From Pseudolactococcus reticulitermitis (GTDB lineage Bacteria; Bacillota; Bacilli; Lactobacillales; Streptococcaceae): a DNA stretch of 64,000 bases. Positions 1 through 8,161 of this stretch are shown here, in pieces. Made by a program: the position numbers and the translations under genes. The notes below the pieces were generated by a model. It was given only the letters and a program-made list of their open reading frames with translations, was not told the DNA's origin and did no database searches. The stretch is from NCBI RefSeq assembly GCF_002260845.1, contig NZ_BEDT01000002.1, forward strand, positions 62,001-126,000, given 5' to 3'. How positions within the stretch are numbered: position 1 is the stretch's first letter; the number at the start of each line of letters is the position of its first letter.

Positions 1-1
1 C

Positions 2-1261
2 GAAACAATTATCGACCATATTCCTGCGCCAGTTGACAACTCTGACGAACCTTTGCAATTCCAAGTCTCATTGCTTGATTACAATGATTTCGTTGGTCGT
101 ATCGGTATCGGACGTGTGTTCCGTGGCACGATTAAAGTTGGAGACAGCGTCACGCTTTCGAAACTTGATGGGACGAAACAAAACTTCCGTGTCACTAAAT
201 TATTCGGTTTCTTCGGTCTTGACCGGATTGAAATCCAAGAAGCAAAAGCTGGTGATTTGATTGCTGTATCTGGTATGGATGACATCTTTGTTGGGGAAAC
301 AGTCACACCGTCTGACCACATCGATCCACTGCCAATTCTGCACATCGATGAACCGACTTTGCAAATGACTTTCCTTGTCAATAACTCACCTTTCGCTGGT
401 CGCGAAGGCAAATGGGTCACATCACGTAAAGTGGAAGAACGCCTGCAATCAGAGTTGCAAACTGACGTGTCACTTCGGATTGATCCAACTGATTCACCTG
501 ACCGTTGGATCGTCTCAGGTCGTGGCGAATTGCATTTGTCAATCTTAATCGAAACCATGCGTCGTGAAGGCTATGAACTTCAAGTCTCACGTCCAGAAGT
601 TATCGAACGTGACATCGATGGTGTCCGTTCTGAACCATTTGAACGTGTCCAAATCGACACACCTGAAGAATACCAAGGCTCTATCATCCAAGCGCTTTCT
701 GAGCGTAAAGGGAACATGCTGGATATGGTCAACACTGGTAACGGTCAAGTTCGTTTGATTTTCCTTGTCCCAGCTCGTGGTTTGATTGGTTTCTCTACTG
801 AATTCTTGTCAATGACACGTGGTTACGGGATTATGAACCACACTTTCGACCAATATATGCCAATGATTCATGAACAAATCGGTGGTCGTAGCCGTGGTGC
901 CCTTGTTTCTATCGACACTGGTAAAACAACGACTTATGCCATCATGGGTGTTGAAGAACGTGGAACGATCTTTGTTAATCCGGGAACTGAAGTTTATGAA
1001 GGCATGATTATCGGGGAACATTCTCGTGAAAATGACTTGACAGTCAATGTGACAAAAGCGAAACAAATGACCAACGTCCGTTCTGCCAATAAAGACCAAA
1101 CCAACGTCATCAAAACACCACGTATCTTGACTTTGGAAGAATCAATCGAATTTATGGCTGATGACGAGTACCTCGAAATCACACCGGAATCAATCCGTTT
1201 GCGTAAACAAATCTTGAACAAAGCAGAACGCGAAAAAGCCAACAAAAAGAAAAAAGGATAA
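2..1261 (+). CDS. typA: TypA/BipA translational GTPase, C-terminal part (5' end outside window)
   Basis: The reading frame is open from base 2, so the gene starts upstream of the window. The 419 codons present cover about two thirds of the usual ~610 residues: EF-Tu-like domain II (VGRIGIGRVFRGTIKVGD), the EF-G-like domains III and V (GRGELHLSILIETMRREGYE; ARGLIGFSTEFLSMTRG) and the TypA-specific C-terminal domain ending in a Lys-rich tail. The N-terminal GTPase domain is missing only because of the window edge. TypA is a ribosome-associated GTPase involved in ribosome assembly and stress or cold adaptation. A small membrane protein gene follows after 29 bp. Confidence 0.97.
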   Translation, partial: ETIIDHIPAPVDNSDEPLQFQVSLLDYNDFVGRIGIGRVFRGTIKVGDSVTLSKLDGTKQNFRVTKLFGFFGLDRIEIQEAKAGDLIAVSGMDDIFVGETVTPSDHIDPLPILHIDEPTLQMTFLVNNSPFAGREGKWVTSRKVEERLQSELQTDVSLRIDPTDSPDRWIVSGRGELHLSILIETMRREGYELQVSRPEVIERDIDGVRSEPFERVQIDTPEEYQGSIIQALSERKGNMLDMVNTGNGQVRLIFLVPARGLIGFSTEFLSMTRGYGIMNHTFDQYMPMIHEQIGGRSRGALVSIDTGKTTTYAIMGVEERGTIFVNPGTEVYEGMIIGEHSRENDLTVNVTKAKQMTNVRSANKDQTNVIKTPRILTLEESIEFMADDEYLEITPESIRLRKQILNKAEREKANKKKKG

Positions 1262-1290
1262 GCGATTGCTAGATAGAAGAGGGGAATGAG

Positions 1291-1521
1291 ATGTTTTATT
1301 TAGTCGTATTAACACTCTTTGTCTTGTGTTATCTCTTTTTGGCACCTGATGATATCAAAAAAAGTTTAAATATTTTTGTTGCGATTATCGGGACAGTCTT
1401 AGCTGTGACGATTATCATTTCACTCATTGTCCAAAATAAAACGACCATTTTGCAAGGTATCGTCGTCTTAGCTGGCGTTACGCTAATGATTGAAAGTATT
1501 CGTGAAATTAATCAGTTATAA
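1291..1521 (+). CDS. small membrane protein, DUF3165-like
   Basis: 76 residues, almost entirely hydrophobic, with about three membrane segments (residues 1-18, 25-46 and 50-68). An SD (AGAGGGG) precedes the ATG at 1291. Length, composition and position directly after typA match the DUF3165 family of Streptococcaceae, whose function is unknown. It is probably co-transcribed with typA and ends at the hairpin terminator 1524-1549. The family assignment is from memory of the neighbourhood rather than from a diagnostic motif. Confidence 0.7.
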   Translation: MFYLVVLTLFVLCYLFLAPDDIKKSLNIFVAIIGTVLAVTIIISLIVQNKTTILQGIVVLAGVTLMIESIREINQL

Positions 1522-1523
1522 GA

Positions 1524-1549
1524 AAATCAGTCGAGAGGCTGATTTTTTT
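1524..1549 (+). terminator. intrinsic terminator of typA operon
   Basis: Stem AAATCAG / CTGATTT followed by a run of seven T. Its T-tract runs directly into the TG of the extended -10 element for tsaE, so terminator and next promoter are fused. Confidence 0.85.
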
Positions 1550-1563
1550 GATATAATAAACCT
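1549..1563 (+). promoter_or_regulatory. extended -10 promoter, predicted leaderless start of tsaE
   Basis: TGA-TATAAT-AAACCT directly followed by the ATG at 1564. The usual start point, about 7 nt after the -10, is the A of the start codon. No Shine-Dalgarno sequence is present. Confidence 0.65.
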
Positions 1564-1986
1564 ATGAAAGTAAATGAAAAACAAATGCTGGCGTTTGCTG
1601 AAACCTTAGGCAAAAAGTTGCAAGCAGGAGATATTATCGTCTTGACCGGTGAATTAGGCGCAGGTAAAACAACCTTTACCAAGGGTCTCGCCCTCGGTTT
1701 AGACATTCATCAGATGATAAAAAGCCCGACCTACACCATCGTTCGGGAGTACGAGGGGCGCCTCCCCTTGTATCATATGGATGTCTATCGGATTGGCGAT
1801 GATCCAGATTCGATTGATTTAGATGATTATTTATTTGGCAATGGTGTCACTGTGATTGAGTGGGGGAATCTTTTAGCGCAAGATTTGCCGACTGAGTATC
1901 TGGAGATTATTTTTGACTACCAAGATGATGAACGAGAAGTGACCCTAGTCGCACATGGCAGTCACTATGACAGCTATTTAGCCTAG
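1564..1986 (+). CDS. tsaE: tRNA threonylcarbamoyladenosine biosynthesis ATPase TsaE
   Basis: 140 residues with the Walker A motif GELGAGKTT at residues 29-37, a KSPTYTIVREYEG segment and HMDVYR, all typical of TsaE (YjeE). It is the ATPase that works with TsaB, TsaD and TsaC to make t6A37 in tRNAs reading ANN codons; cytoplasmic. The ATG follows 6 nt behind an extended -10, so the mRNA is predicted to be leaderless. The GNAT gene follows after 31 bp in the same orientation, as in other lactic acid bacteria. Confidence 0.95.
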   Translation: MKVNEKQMLAFAETLGKKLQAGDIIVLTGELGAGKTTFTKGLALGLDIHQMIKSPTYTIVREYEGRLPLYHMDVYRIGDDPDSIDLDDYLFGNGVTVIEWGNLLAQDLPTEYLEIIFDYQDDEREVTLVAHGSHYDSYLA

Positions 1987-2017
1987 ATTTAAACCTTGTC
2001 GCCCTTAAAGGAGCCAT

Positions 2018-2533
2018 ATGACTGAAATTATCGTAAGAGAAGCAGCACCGCAAGACGCCAAAAACTTGATTGATTTCCTCAATCAAGTCGGTAAGGAATC
2101 ACATTTTTTAACCCTCGATGAAGCAGGTATCTTGCTGACGGAAGCCCAAATGTCTGAATACCTCGCACAAATTGCTGAAAAAGATAATAACGCCTATCTG
2201 TTAGCCTTAGTGGACAATCAAATTGCTGGTGTTATTAGTTTGACAGCAGATTTTCATGACCGTATTCGCCATATCGGCGATTTATTTATCGCTGTTAGCC
2301 AAGATTTCCAGGGCTATGGTATCGGTCATATTTTGATGACGGATATGTTGGACTTTATTCAGGAAGTTGGGGCCATCAAGCGCTTGGAACTTCAAGTTCA
2401 GAAACGAAATGACAGAGCCATTCATCTTTATCAAAAACATGGTTTTGAGATGGAATCAACTCGAAAATTCGGTGCAAGAGATGAATTTGGTACCCTCATC
2501 GATGTATTAGAAATGGTCAAATTTTTTGATTAA
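2018..2533 (+). CDS. GNAT family N-acetyltransferase
   Basis: 171 residues with a GNAT fold. The acetyl-CoA loop reads QGYGIGHILM (about residues 98-107), followed by LELQVQKRNDRAIHLYQKHGFE, the typical beta5/alpha4 signature. SD AAAGGAG lies upstream of ATG 2018. Substrate unknown. It lies between tsaE and an LCP protein, a common arrangement in lactococci and streptococci, probably in the tsaE transcript. Confidence 0.88.
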   Translation: MTEIIVREAAPQDAKNLIDFLNQVGKESHFLTLDEAGILLTEAQMSEYLAQIAEKDNNAYLLALVDNQIAGVISLTADFHDRIRHIGDLFIAVSQDFQGYGIGHILMTDMLDFIQEVGAIKRLELQVQKRNDRAIHLYQKHGFEMESTRKFGARDEFGTLIDVLEMVKFFD

Positions 2534-2585
2534 GGTTACAAGTTTGTAACATTTTATACGAATGCAGGTTTGCATCTAGTTTTTC

Positions 2586-2600
2586 TGGTAAAATGGAATA
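2586..2600 (+). promoter_or_regulatory. extended -10 promoter, predicted leaderless start of the first LCP gene
   Basis: TGG-TAAAAT-GGAATA directly followed by ATG 2601. Same geometry as at 1549, 11760, 14666 and 27479 and on the minus strand at 11703, 19633 and 26287. Confidence 0.6.
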
Positions 2601-3911
2601 ATGAAAAGAAGTCAGAGAATTAATGAAGAAGCCAAGCATGGCTCTAAAAGAACTAAAAATAGAAAGCTAAAGAAAAACGGCAAGCCAAAGATGAGACTTT
2701 GGAAGAAACTATTGCTAAGTTTTTTAGCAGTCATTTTAGTGTTTGCAGGCCTCATCTTTGCTTATGGTACCGTTGTGTTAAATCGGACAGAGAATGCTTT
2801 TAAATCAACGTTTTCTGATTTAGGCTTGAGTTCGAGTAAAAAATCAGATGACATCATCAAGGCGACTAAACCTTTGACTATCTTACTGATGGGAGTGGAT
2901 ACTGGTTCTGGTGATCGGACTGATTTGTGGTCAGGTCAGTCGGATACGATGATTGTCATGACAATCAACCCTCAGACCAATACGACGACCATGGTTTCCT
3001 TGGAACGGGATATGTTGACGAATATCATCGATAAAGATGGGGATGTTGTCGAGACAGCCAAGCTAAATGCCGCCTATGCGAGTGGTGATGCTGTGTCTGC
3101 AGTCTCAACGATTCAGCAACAAATTGGCTTAGATATTGATAAATATGCCCTGATTAACATGAATGGTTTGAAAGACCTTGTGGACGCTGTTGGCGGCATT
3201 GAAGTAGATAATCAACTAGGGGCAACGATTTCAATTGAAGAAACGGAGCCTGATTATACCGCAACCATTGCCCCCGGTAAGCAACATATCGATGGCGACC
3301 AGGCCTTGGTCTATGCCCGGATGCGCCATCAGGATCCAGAAGGTGATATTGGTCGTCAAGCGCGTCAGCGTGAAGTCATTACGCAAATCATGGGTAAAAT
3401 TTTAAGCTTGGATTCCATCACCAAGTATGAGAAAATTTTGACCGCCATTTCTGGCAATATGAAAACAGACTTTGCTGTGAATGCTAATTCTTTGAAAAGT
3501 TTGCTAGGTTACAAGGATGCTTTCAAAAAAATGCGCTCGATTAAATTGCAAGGTCTAGGTGAAATGATTGATGGGATTTCTTACCAAGTCATGCCAGCTG
3601 ATAACTTATTGAGTGTTCAAAATGCCTTGCGCTTATCGCTTGGCAAGCCAGTCGAAAAAAGCCTGTCACCTAATATTATTACCTTTGAAAATTATTATGG
3701 TGGCTATGCGCCAAGTGTAACATTGCCAACAGTCACAACAACGGTCAATGGCAAAACAACTGAGAAAACCTTGCTGACGGATGGCGAGGAGACTTCCGCA
3801 GAAAAAGCCACAGAAGCAAGTACATCTGAGACTACCGCGACATCAGATACGACCTATGATAGTCAAACCTCAGAAACACAATATGATGTTTATGGCAATC
3901 CCATTTATTGA
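2601..3911 (+). CDS. LytR-CpsA-Psr family wall polymer transferase
   Basis: 436 residues. A basic cytoplasmic N-terminus (1-32), one membrane helix (about 33-56) and an extracellular LCP domain (about 90-245) with DRTDLWSGQSDTMIVMTINP, SLERDMLTNI and the Arg-rich VYARMRHQDPEGDIGRQARQ block. A Ser/Thr/Glu-rich tail (about 385-436) ends in NPIY. LCP proteins transfer teichoic acid or capsule polymers from lipid carriers to peptidoglycan. A second LCP gene is at 27494. The ATG lies 6 nt after an extended -10 with no SD. Confidence 0.92.
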   Translation: MKRSQRINEEAKHGSKRTKNRKLKKNGKPKMRLWKKLLLSFLAVILVFAGLIFAYGTVVLNRTENAFKSTFSDLGLSSSKKSDDIIKATKPLTILLMGVDTGSGDRTDLWSGQSDTMIVMTINPQTNTTTMVSLERDMLTNIIDKDGDVVETAKLNAAYASGDAVSAVSTIQQQIGLDIDKYALINMNGLKDLVDAVGGIEVDNQLGATISIEETEPDYTATIAPGKQHIDGDQALVYARMRHQDPEGDIGRQARQREVITQIMGKILSLDSITKYEKILTAISGNMKTDFAVNANSLKSLLGYKDAFKKMRSIKLQGLGEMIDGISYQVMPADNLLSVQNALRLSLGKPVEKSLSPNIITFENYYGGYAPSVTLPTVTTTVNGKTTEKTLLTDGEETSAEKATEASTSETTATSDTTYDSQTSETQYDVYGNPIY

Positions 3912-3932
3912 TAGATGCATTTTAAACAGTAT

Positions 3933-3961
3933 TTGACGAAACTGCTGAATTTTGGTAAAAT
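3933..3961 (+). promoter_or_regulatory. promoter of tRNA-Arg
   Basis: -35 TTGACG (3933-3938), 17-bp spacer, -10 TAAAAT (3956-3961) with an upstream TGG. Predicted start near 3968, just ahead of the tRNA at 3977. Confidence 0.75.
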
Positions 3962-3976
3962 TTAGTAGTTGTATTT

Positions 3977-4050
3977 GGTCTCATAGCTCAGCTGGATAGA
4001 GCATTCGCCTTCTAAGCGAACGGTCGCAGGTTCGAATCCTGCTGGGATCA
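3977..4050 (+). tRNA. tRNA-Arg (anticodon UCU)
   Basis: A cloverleaf can be drawn: acceptor GGTCTCA with TGGGATC (two G-U pairs), D arm GCTC/GAGC, anticodon stem TTCGC/GCGAA with loop CTTCTAA (anticodon TCT, reads AGA), T arm GCAGG-TTCGAAT-CCTGC, discriminator A at 4050. The CCA end is not encoded (CTA follows). It has its own promoter and terminator. Confidence 0.96.
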
Positions 4051-4066
4051 CTAATTGATAAAGTTT

Positions 4067-4096
4067 AAAACTTCTTAGATTCTGAGAAGTTTTTTT
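4067..4096 (+). terminator. terminator of tRNA-Arg
   Basis: Stem AAAACTTCT / AGAAGTTTT with a seven-T tail. Confidence 0.85.
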
Positions 4097-4202
4097 GTTA
4101 GTTTGGGGTATAAATAGAGCTTATAGCCTTATTAAAGGTTTAAGTATATGGCGAACGCTGAAATCTATGCTATCATTAGTCTAAGAGAAAAAAGGAGGCG
4201 CT

Positions 4203-4889
4203 ATGCAGTATCTACCCTTAGAAAAATCAGAAGTTTTGCGCTATCTGGGCTATAGGCGCAAACAAGAATTAACGGCGGCTATCTCGGCGCTGGTGGATGA
4301 GATGATGCTGGCAGTTCAGGACGTGTCAAATGCCCGATATATTTATCAGGCCTATGATTTTACCCTAGATGAGAGTAAGCAAGCCATTCATTTAACCAAT
4401 ACTGACTTGGTGTTCCAGTCGAAACAGCTTTACAGTCATCTGAAACATGCGAAACAAATCGTTTTGTTAGCAGCCACGCTAGGGATTGAAGTCGAACGTC
4501 AAGTCAGGCTTTATGAACTGTCTGAGATGACCAAGGCGCTTGTCTTAGATGCGGCATGTGTGGATTATATTGAAAAAATCTGTGATTTAGCAGAGGTTGA
4601 TATTGATGCTCAGTTTAAAGATAAAGTACTAAATCGCAGATTTTCGCCAGGTTATGGTGACCTGTCTCTAGACGTTCAGCCTCAATTTTTAAAAACTTTG
4701 GAAGCTGATCGACAACTGGGATTAACCTTGACAGAGACCAATTTAATGGTGCCTAGAAAATCAGTCACAGCTATTCTTGGCTTATTTGAGGACGAAAAAC
4801 TAGCGCGACCTAGACGCAAGCCACCTCAAAATCTGACAGTTGAGATGGTTAGAAATGGCAATTTTAATGTGATGGATACAGCCTTATGA
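4203..4889 (+). CDS. stand-alone methionine synthase reactivation-domain protein
   Basis: 228 residues. The C-terminal half carries RFSPGYGDLSLDVQ (about residues 147-160) and LGLTLTETNLMVPRKSVTAI, the S-adenosylmethionine-binding signature of the MetH activation domain. In E. coli that domain is the C-terminal part of a 1227-residue MetH; here it is a separate gene. Its expected role is reductive methylation of inactive cob(II)alamin on MetH. It overlaps the next gene by 4 bp (ATGA), and the MetH gene at 5609, which lacks this domain, completes the set. SD AAAGGAGG lies before ATG 4203; an extended -10 (TGC-TATCAT) ends at 4176. Confidence 0.85.
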   Translation: MQYLPLEKSEVLRYLGYRRKQELTAAISALVDEMMLAVQDVSNARYIYQAYDFTLDESKQAIHLTNTDLVFQSKQLYSHLKHAKQIVLLAATLGIEVERQVRLYELSEMTKALVLDAACVDYIEKICDLAEVDIDAQFKDKVLNRRFSPGYGDLSLDVQPQFLKTLEADRQLGLTLTETNLMVPRKSVTAILGLFEDEKLARPRRKPPQNLTVEMVRNGNFNVMDTAL

Positions 4890-5383
4890 TGACGAAAAGA
4901 TTAACGCGTCTTGCCATATTAACCGCACTTGCCTGTGTGCTTCGGCTTGTTTTTGGTGCTTTTCCAAATGTTAAACCAATTGCAGCCCTGTTTTTTGTCC
5001 TTATCTTGGCTTACGGTTTAGCTGACGCCATCATTGTCAGTAGTTTAACGATGGTTGTGACTGGCTTTTTGATGGGATTCTCAGTGATTATTTTGGGACA
5101 GATGATCAGCTATGCCTTGATTTTGAGTCTGGGGGCACTCGTCTTTAAATGGATTAAACCGATTTTTCTACGAACGTTAGTGATTTTCGGTTTGACCATG
5201 CTGTATGGGGTGCTTATCTCGATTTTTTCTGCTCGACTATTCGGTAGTCCGATCTTACCCTTTTGGCTCAGTGGCTTGACGTTTGACCTGGCACATGCCG
5301 TGTCAACGGCACTCTTTTTCCCAATTTTAGTGACCATTTTCAAAAATATTTTAAAACATGATACTGAAAGCGATGCGACGTAA
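4886..5383 (+). CDS. ECF transporter S component, probably for a cobalamin-type substrate
   Basis: 165 residues with about five to six membrane helices and the N-terminal FPNVKPIAALFF motif seen in one group of ECF S components. The ATG overlaps the stop of the MetH reactivation gene, so the two are translationally coupled. That coupling and the MetH gene behind it suggest uptake of B12 or a precursor (CblT-like). The substrate is an inference from context; the EcfA/A'/T module is not in the window. Confidence 0.7.
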   Translation: MMTKRLTRLAILTALACVLRLVFGAFPNVKPIAALFFVLILAYGLADAIIVSSLTMVVTGFLMGFSVIILGQMISYALILSLGALVFKWIKPIFLRTLVIFGLTMLYGVLISIFSARLFGSPILPFWLSGLTFDLAHAVSTALFFPILVTIFKNILKHDTESDAT

Positions 5384-5608
5384 TCGCAAACTTCTGTAGA
5401 AAATTAGGGATTTATGGTGCTCCTGCGATGACTCGTCGTAGGTGAACTTTCTGCGCTTGCGCAGGTTCAGAAATCATCTATTTTCCTATGGCATTGCAGT
5501 TGCTGCTTTAGCAGCGTACGGAAAAGCTAAAGGCAACGTGCCTTAGTGATTTATCACTTAGGCGTTGATAAGAAGTGAGCTTGGAGTTCAAATAAAGGAA
5601 GACCTAAT
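5384..5608 (+). promoter_or_regulatory. hairpin-rich leader of metH, possible RNA element
   Basis: 225 bp with a chain of strong inverted repeats: GAAC-TTT-CTGCGC / GCGCAG-GTTC (5444-5468), GCTGC-TTTA-GCAGC (5502-5515), AAGGCA-ACG-TGCCTT (5530-5544) and CCTTAGTGA-TTTA-TCACTTAGG (5541-5562). The last two share CCTT (5541-5544) and cannot form together. No T-run follows. No B12 box, T-box or SAM-box motif was recognised, so the element class is unknown. SD AAAGGAAG precedes the metH ATG. Confidence 0.45.
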
Positions 5609-7987
5609 ATGACGATTTTAACAGCTTTAAAAACGCAAATTTTACTTTTTGACGGGGCAATGGGGACGCAACTTCAAAACAGGGGCTTACCGATTGGTGG
5701 CATTCCTGAGCATTTTAATCTGACGCATCCGGAGGTTGTTGCGGCAATTCATCGAGATTATGTAGCGGCAGGGGCGGATGTTATCACGACCAATACCTTT
5801 CAGGCGAATACGACGAAAATGACGGCAGATGGGGTGGCAGAGACGATTCGTGCAGCGGTTGCTCTGGCTAAACAAGCTGCGCCAAAATATGTCGCCTATG
5901 ACATGGGACCGACAGGCCAACTTCTGCAACCTATGGGTACTTTGTCTTTTGAGGCAGCTTATGAGATGTTCAAACATCAGGCAATCATCGCGGAGCAAGC
6001 TGGGGCAGATTTAGTTATCATCGAGACGGTAGCCGATTTGTTGGAGGCTAAAATCGCAGTTTTAGCGGTTAAAGAAAATACGAAATTGCCCGTCTTTGTC
6101 ACCATGACTTATCAGGAAGATGGTCGAACCTTTGTCGGGGTTGACCCGCAAACTGCAACTTTGACCCTGCAAAATCTGGGTGTGGATGTGCTCGGAGTCA
6201 ACTGTTCACTGGGACCAAAAGAATTAGCACCGATTGTCGATAAAATTTTAGAGTATGCACAAATGCCAGTCATGGTGCAGGCTAATGCGGGTCTACCACA
6301 GATGGCAAATGGCGAGACGGTTTACAAAATCACACCTGAAACTTATGTCGCCTATACGCAAAAACTGTTGGCGCAAGGTGTGGCGGTCGTCGGGGGATGT
6401 TGTGGGACAACACCAGAATTTATCCGCCAATTACGCTCGCTCATCGATCAAACGGAAAAAGTTTATCCAGAGCCAAAATCAGGCACTTTTATCACTTCAG
6501 GACTTAAAACGCTAGAAATTGGTAAGGGCTTGACGCTTATCGGTGAGAGAATCAATCCAACAGGTAAACCGCGCCTGAAAGCAGCCCTGCGTCAAAATAA
6601 TATCGGCTACCTTATTCAAGAAGCAGTTGCCCAGCGTGATGCTGGCGCTGATATTTTGGATGTCAATGTTGGCCTACCCGAGATTGATGAGGCTCAGATG
6701 ATGGTTAAAACGATTGTCGAGTTGCAGTCTTTGCTTGACCTGCCCTTACAGATTGATTCGTCAGAAGTGGCAGCGCTTGAAGCTGGTGCGCGTCATTATA
6801 ATGGTGTTCCTCTGGTTAATTCAGTCAATGGCAAACCGTCTAGTCTGGCTAAGATTTTGCCAATCGTGGCGAAATACGGCGGGGTTGTTCTAGGCCTCTG
6901 TCTAGATGAGACAGGCATTCCTGAAACGGCTGAAAAGCGCTATCAAATCGCTGAAAAAATCGTCCATGAAGCTGGGAAATATGGCATTACACCCGACCGT
7001 GTGATGATTGATCCCCTGGTCTTGACAGCCTCTGCCCAGCAAGACCAAGTGCTTGTCACATTGGATACCATTCGCCTAGTCAAAGAACGTTTGGGCTGTA
7101 AAACGGTTGTCGGCTTGTCCAACATTTCCTTTGGCTTGCCAAATCGTGATTTACTCAATGGCACGTTTCTGGCGCAAGCCTTTGGCGCAGGACTTGATGC
7201 GCCGATTATGAACCCTTTGTCAGATGATATGATGCGCGTGGTGCGCTCGCTCAAGGTGTTCACGGGACAAGATAGCAACTCGGCAGAGTATATCGCGAAA
7301 GCTCAAAATGCAACAATCGCCGTCACGGCGTCCAATGGGAGTGGCAATCAAGCACCGACTGATGACACCCTAGATTTGAAAGGGATGATTATCAAAGGTC
7401 GTAAGGAGTTGACAGCTGATGAAACGAGAAAAATGCTGGAAACACTGACACCGCTTGAAATCGTCAACGCCTATTTTATTCCTGCTTTGGATGTTGTCGG
7501 TGCTCAATTTGAAAAAGGCGAGCTATTTTTACCACAGCTCATGCAGTCTGCTGAGGCGACGCAACAAGCACAAGAAGTCTTGAAAGTAGCACTTGCAAAA
7601 TCAGGTCAACAATCAGCATCTCTAGGCAAACTTTTACTTGCGACGGTCGAAGGGGATATCCATGATATCGGTAAAAATATCGTGAAGATGATTCTGGAAA
7701 ACTATGGCTATGCTGTCGTTGACCTTGGCAAAGATGTGCCGATTGAGACAGTGGTGGAGACGGTTGTCACGCAAAAGATTAAATTGGTTGGTCTATCAGC
7801 CTTGATGACGACAACAGTGCAAAATATGAAAAAAACGATTACTGCCGTTAAAGCTGTTGCACCAGACACTGTCTTTATGGTCGGTGGGGCAGTCCTCAAT
7901 GAAGAATACCGTGAATTTGTCGGTGCTGACTATTATGCCAAAGATGCCATGGTGAGTGTTGAAATCGCTCAGACATTTTTTAAGTAA
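5609..7987 (+). CDS. metH: cobalamin-dependent methionine synthase lacking the activation domain
   Basis: 792 residues. Residues 1-290: homocysteine methyltransferase domain (FDGAMGTQLQNRG; zinc ligands in VNCSLGP and GGCCGTTP). About 305-560: pterin-binding domain (GERINPTGKPRLKAAL; DILDVNVGLPEID). About 580-670: cobalamin cap. About 670-792: B12 domain with EGDIHDIGKNIV, the DxHxxG base-off motif. It transfers the methyl group of 5-methyl-THF to homocysteine via methylcobalamin. The E. coli enzyme is ~430 residues longer because it includes the reactivation domain, encoded here at 4203. Cytoplasmic. Confidence 0.93.
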   Translation: MTILTALKTQILLFDGAMGTQLQNRGLPIGGIPEHFNLTHPEVVAAIHRDYVAAGADVITTNTFQANTTKMTADGVAETIRAAVALAKQAAPKYVAYDMGPTGQLLQPMGTLSFEAAYEMFKHQAIIAEQAGADLVIIETVADLLEAKIAVLAVKENTKLPVFVTMTYQEDGRTFVGVDPQTATLTLQNLGVDVLGVNCSLGPKELAPIVDKILEYAQMPVMVQANAGLPQMANGETVYKITPETYVAYTQKLLAQGVAVVGGCCGTTPEFIRQLRSLIDQTEKVYPEPKSGTFITSGLKTLEIGKGLTLIGERINPTGKPRLKAALRQNNIGYLIQEAVAQRDAGADILDVNVGLPEIDEAQMMVKTIVELQSLLDLPLQIDSSEVAALEAGARHYNGVPLVNSVNGKPSSLAKILPIVAKYGGVVLGLCLDETGIPETAEKRYQIAEKIVHEAGKYGITPDRVMIDPLVLTASAQQDQVLVTLDTIRLVKERLGCKTVVGLSNISFGLPNRDLLNGTFLAQAFGAGLDAPIMNPLSDDMMRVVRSLKVFTGQDSNSAEYIAKAQNATIAVTASNGSGNQAPTDDTLDLKGMIIKGRKELTADETRKMLETLTPLEIVNAYFIPALDVVGAQFEKGELFLPQLMQSAEATQQAQEVLKVALAKSGQQSASLGKLLLATVEGDIHDIGKNIVKMILENYGYAVVDLGKDVPIETVVETVVTQKIKLVGLSALMTTTVQNMKKTITAVKAVAPDTVFMVGGAVLNEEYREFVGADYYAKDAMVSVEIAQTFFK

Positions 7988-8104
7988 GACGGATAATCAT
8001 CACTGATACCTAGCCAGAGGTGTTTTCTCTTATCTGGCTTAAAAAGCTAGCGATGAAAAGTCGTCTCTTACCATCTACCCCAAAAATGACAAAATATTAT
8101 GAAA

Positions 8105-8126
8105 TGTAAGCGTTTCATGGTATACT
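8105..8126 (+). promoter_or_regulatory. cre-like site next to extended -10 of the lipoprotein gene
   Basis: TGTAAGCGTTTCAT (8105-8118) matches 12 of 14 positions of the CcpA consensus WGWAARCGYTWWMA. It abuts the extended -10 TGG-TATACT (8118-8126). This position predicts repression by CcpA in glucose. Confidence 0.6.
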
Positions 8127-8161
8127 GGATAGGAAATAAAAAAATATTTGGAGGAATTAGG

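Noticed and set aside
5384-5608. Cobalamin riboswitch before metH
   Set aside because: The conserved B12 box and flanking core were not found; only generic hairpins are visible. Kept as an unclassified element.
8012-8039. Hairpin AGCCAGA/TCTGGCT after metH as terminator
   Set aside because: No T-run follows on the plus strand (TTAAAAAG); may only protect the mRNA end.
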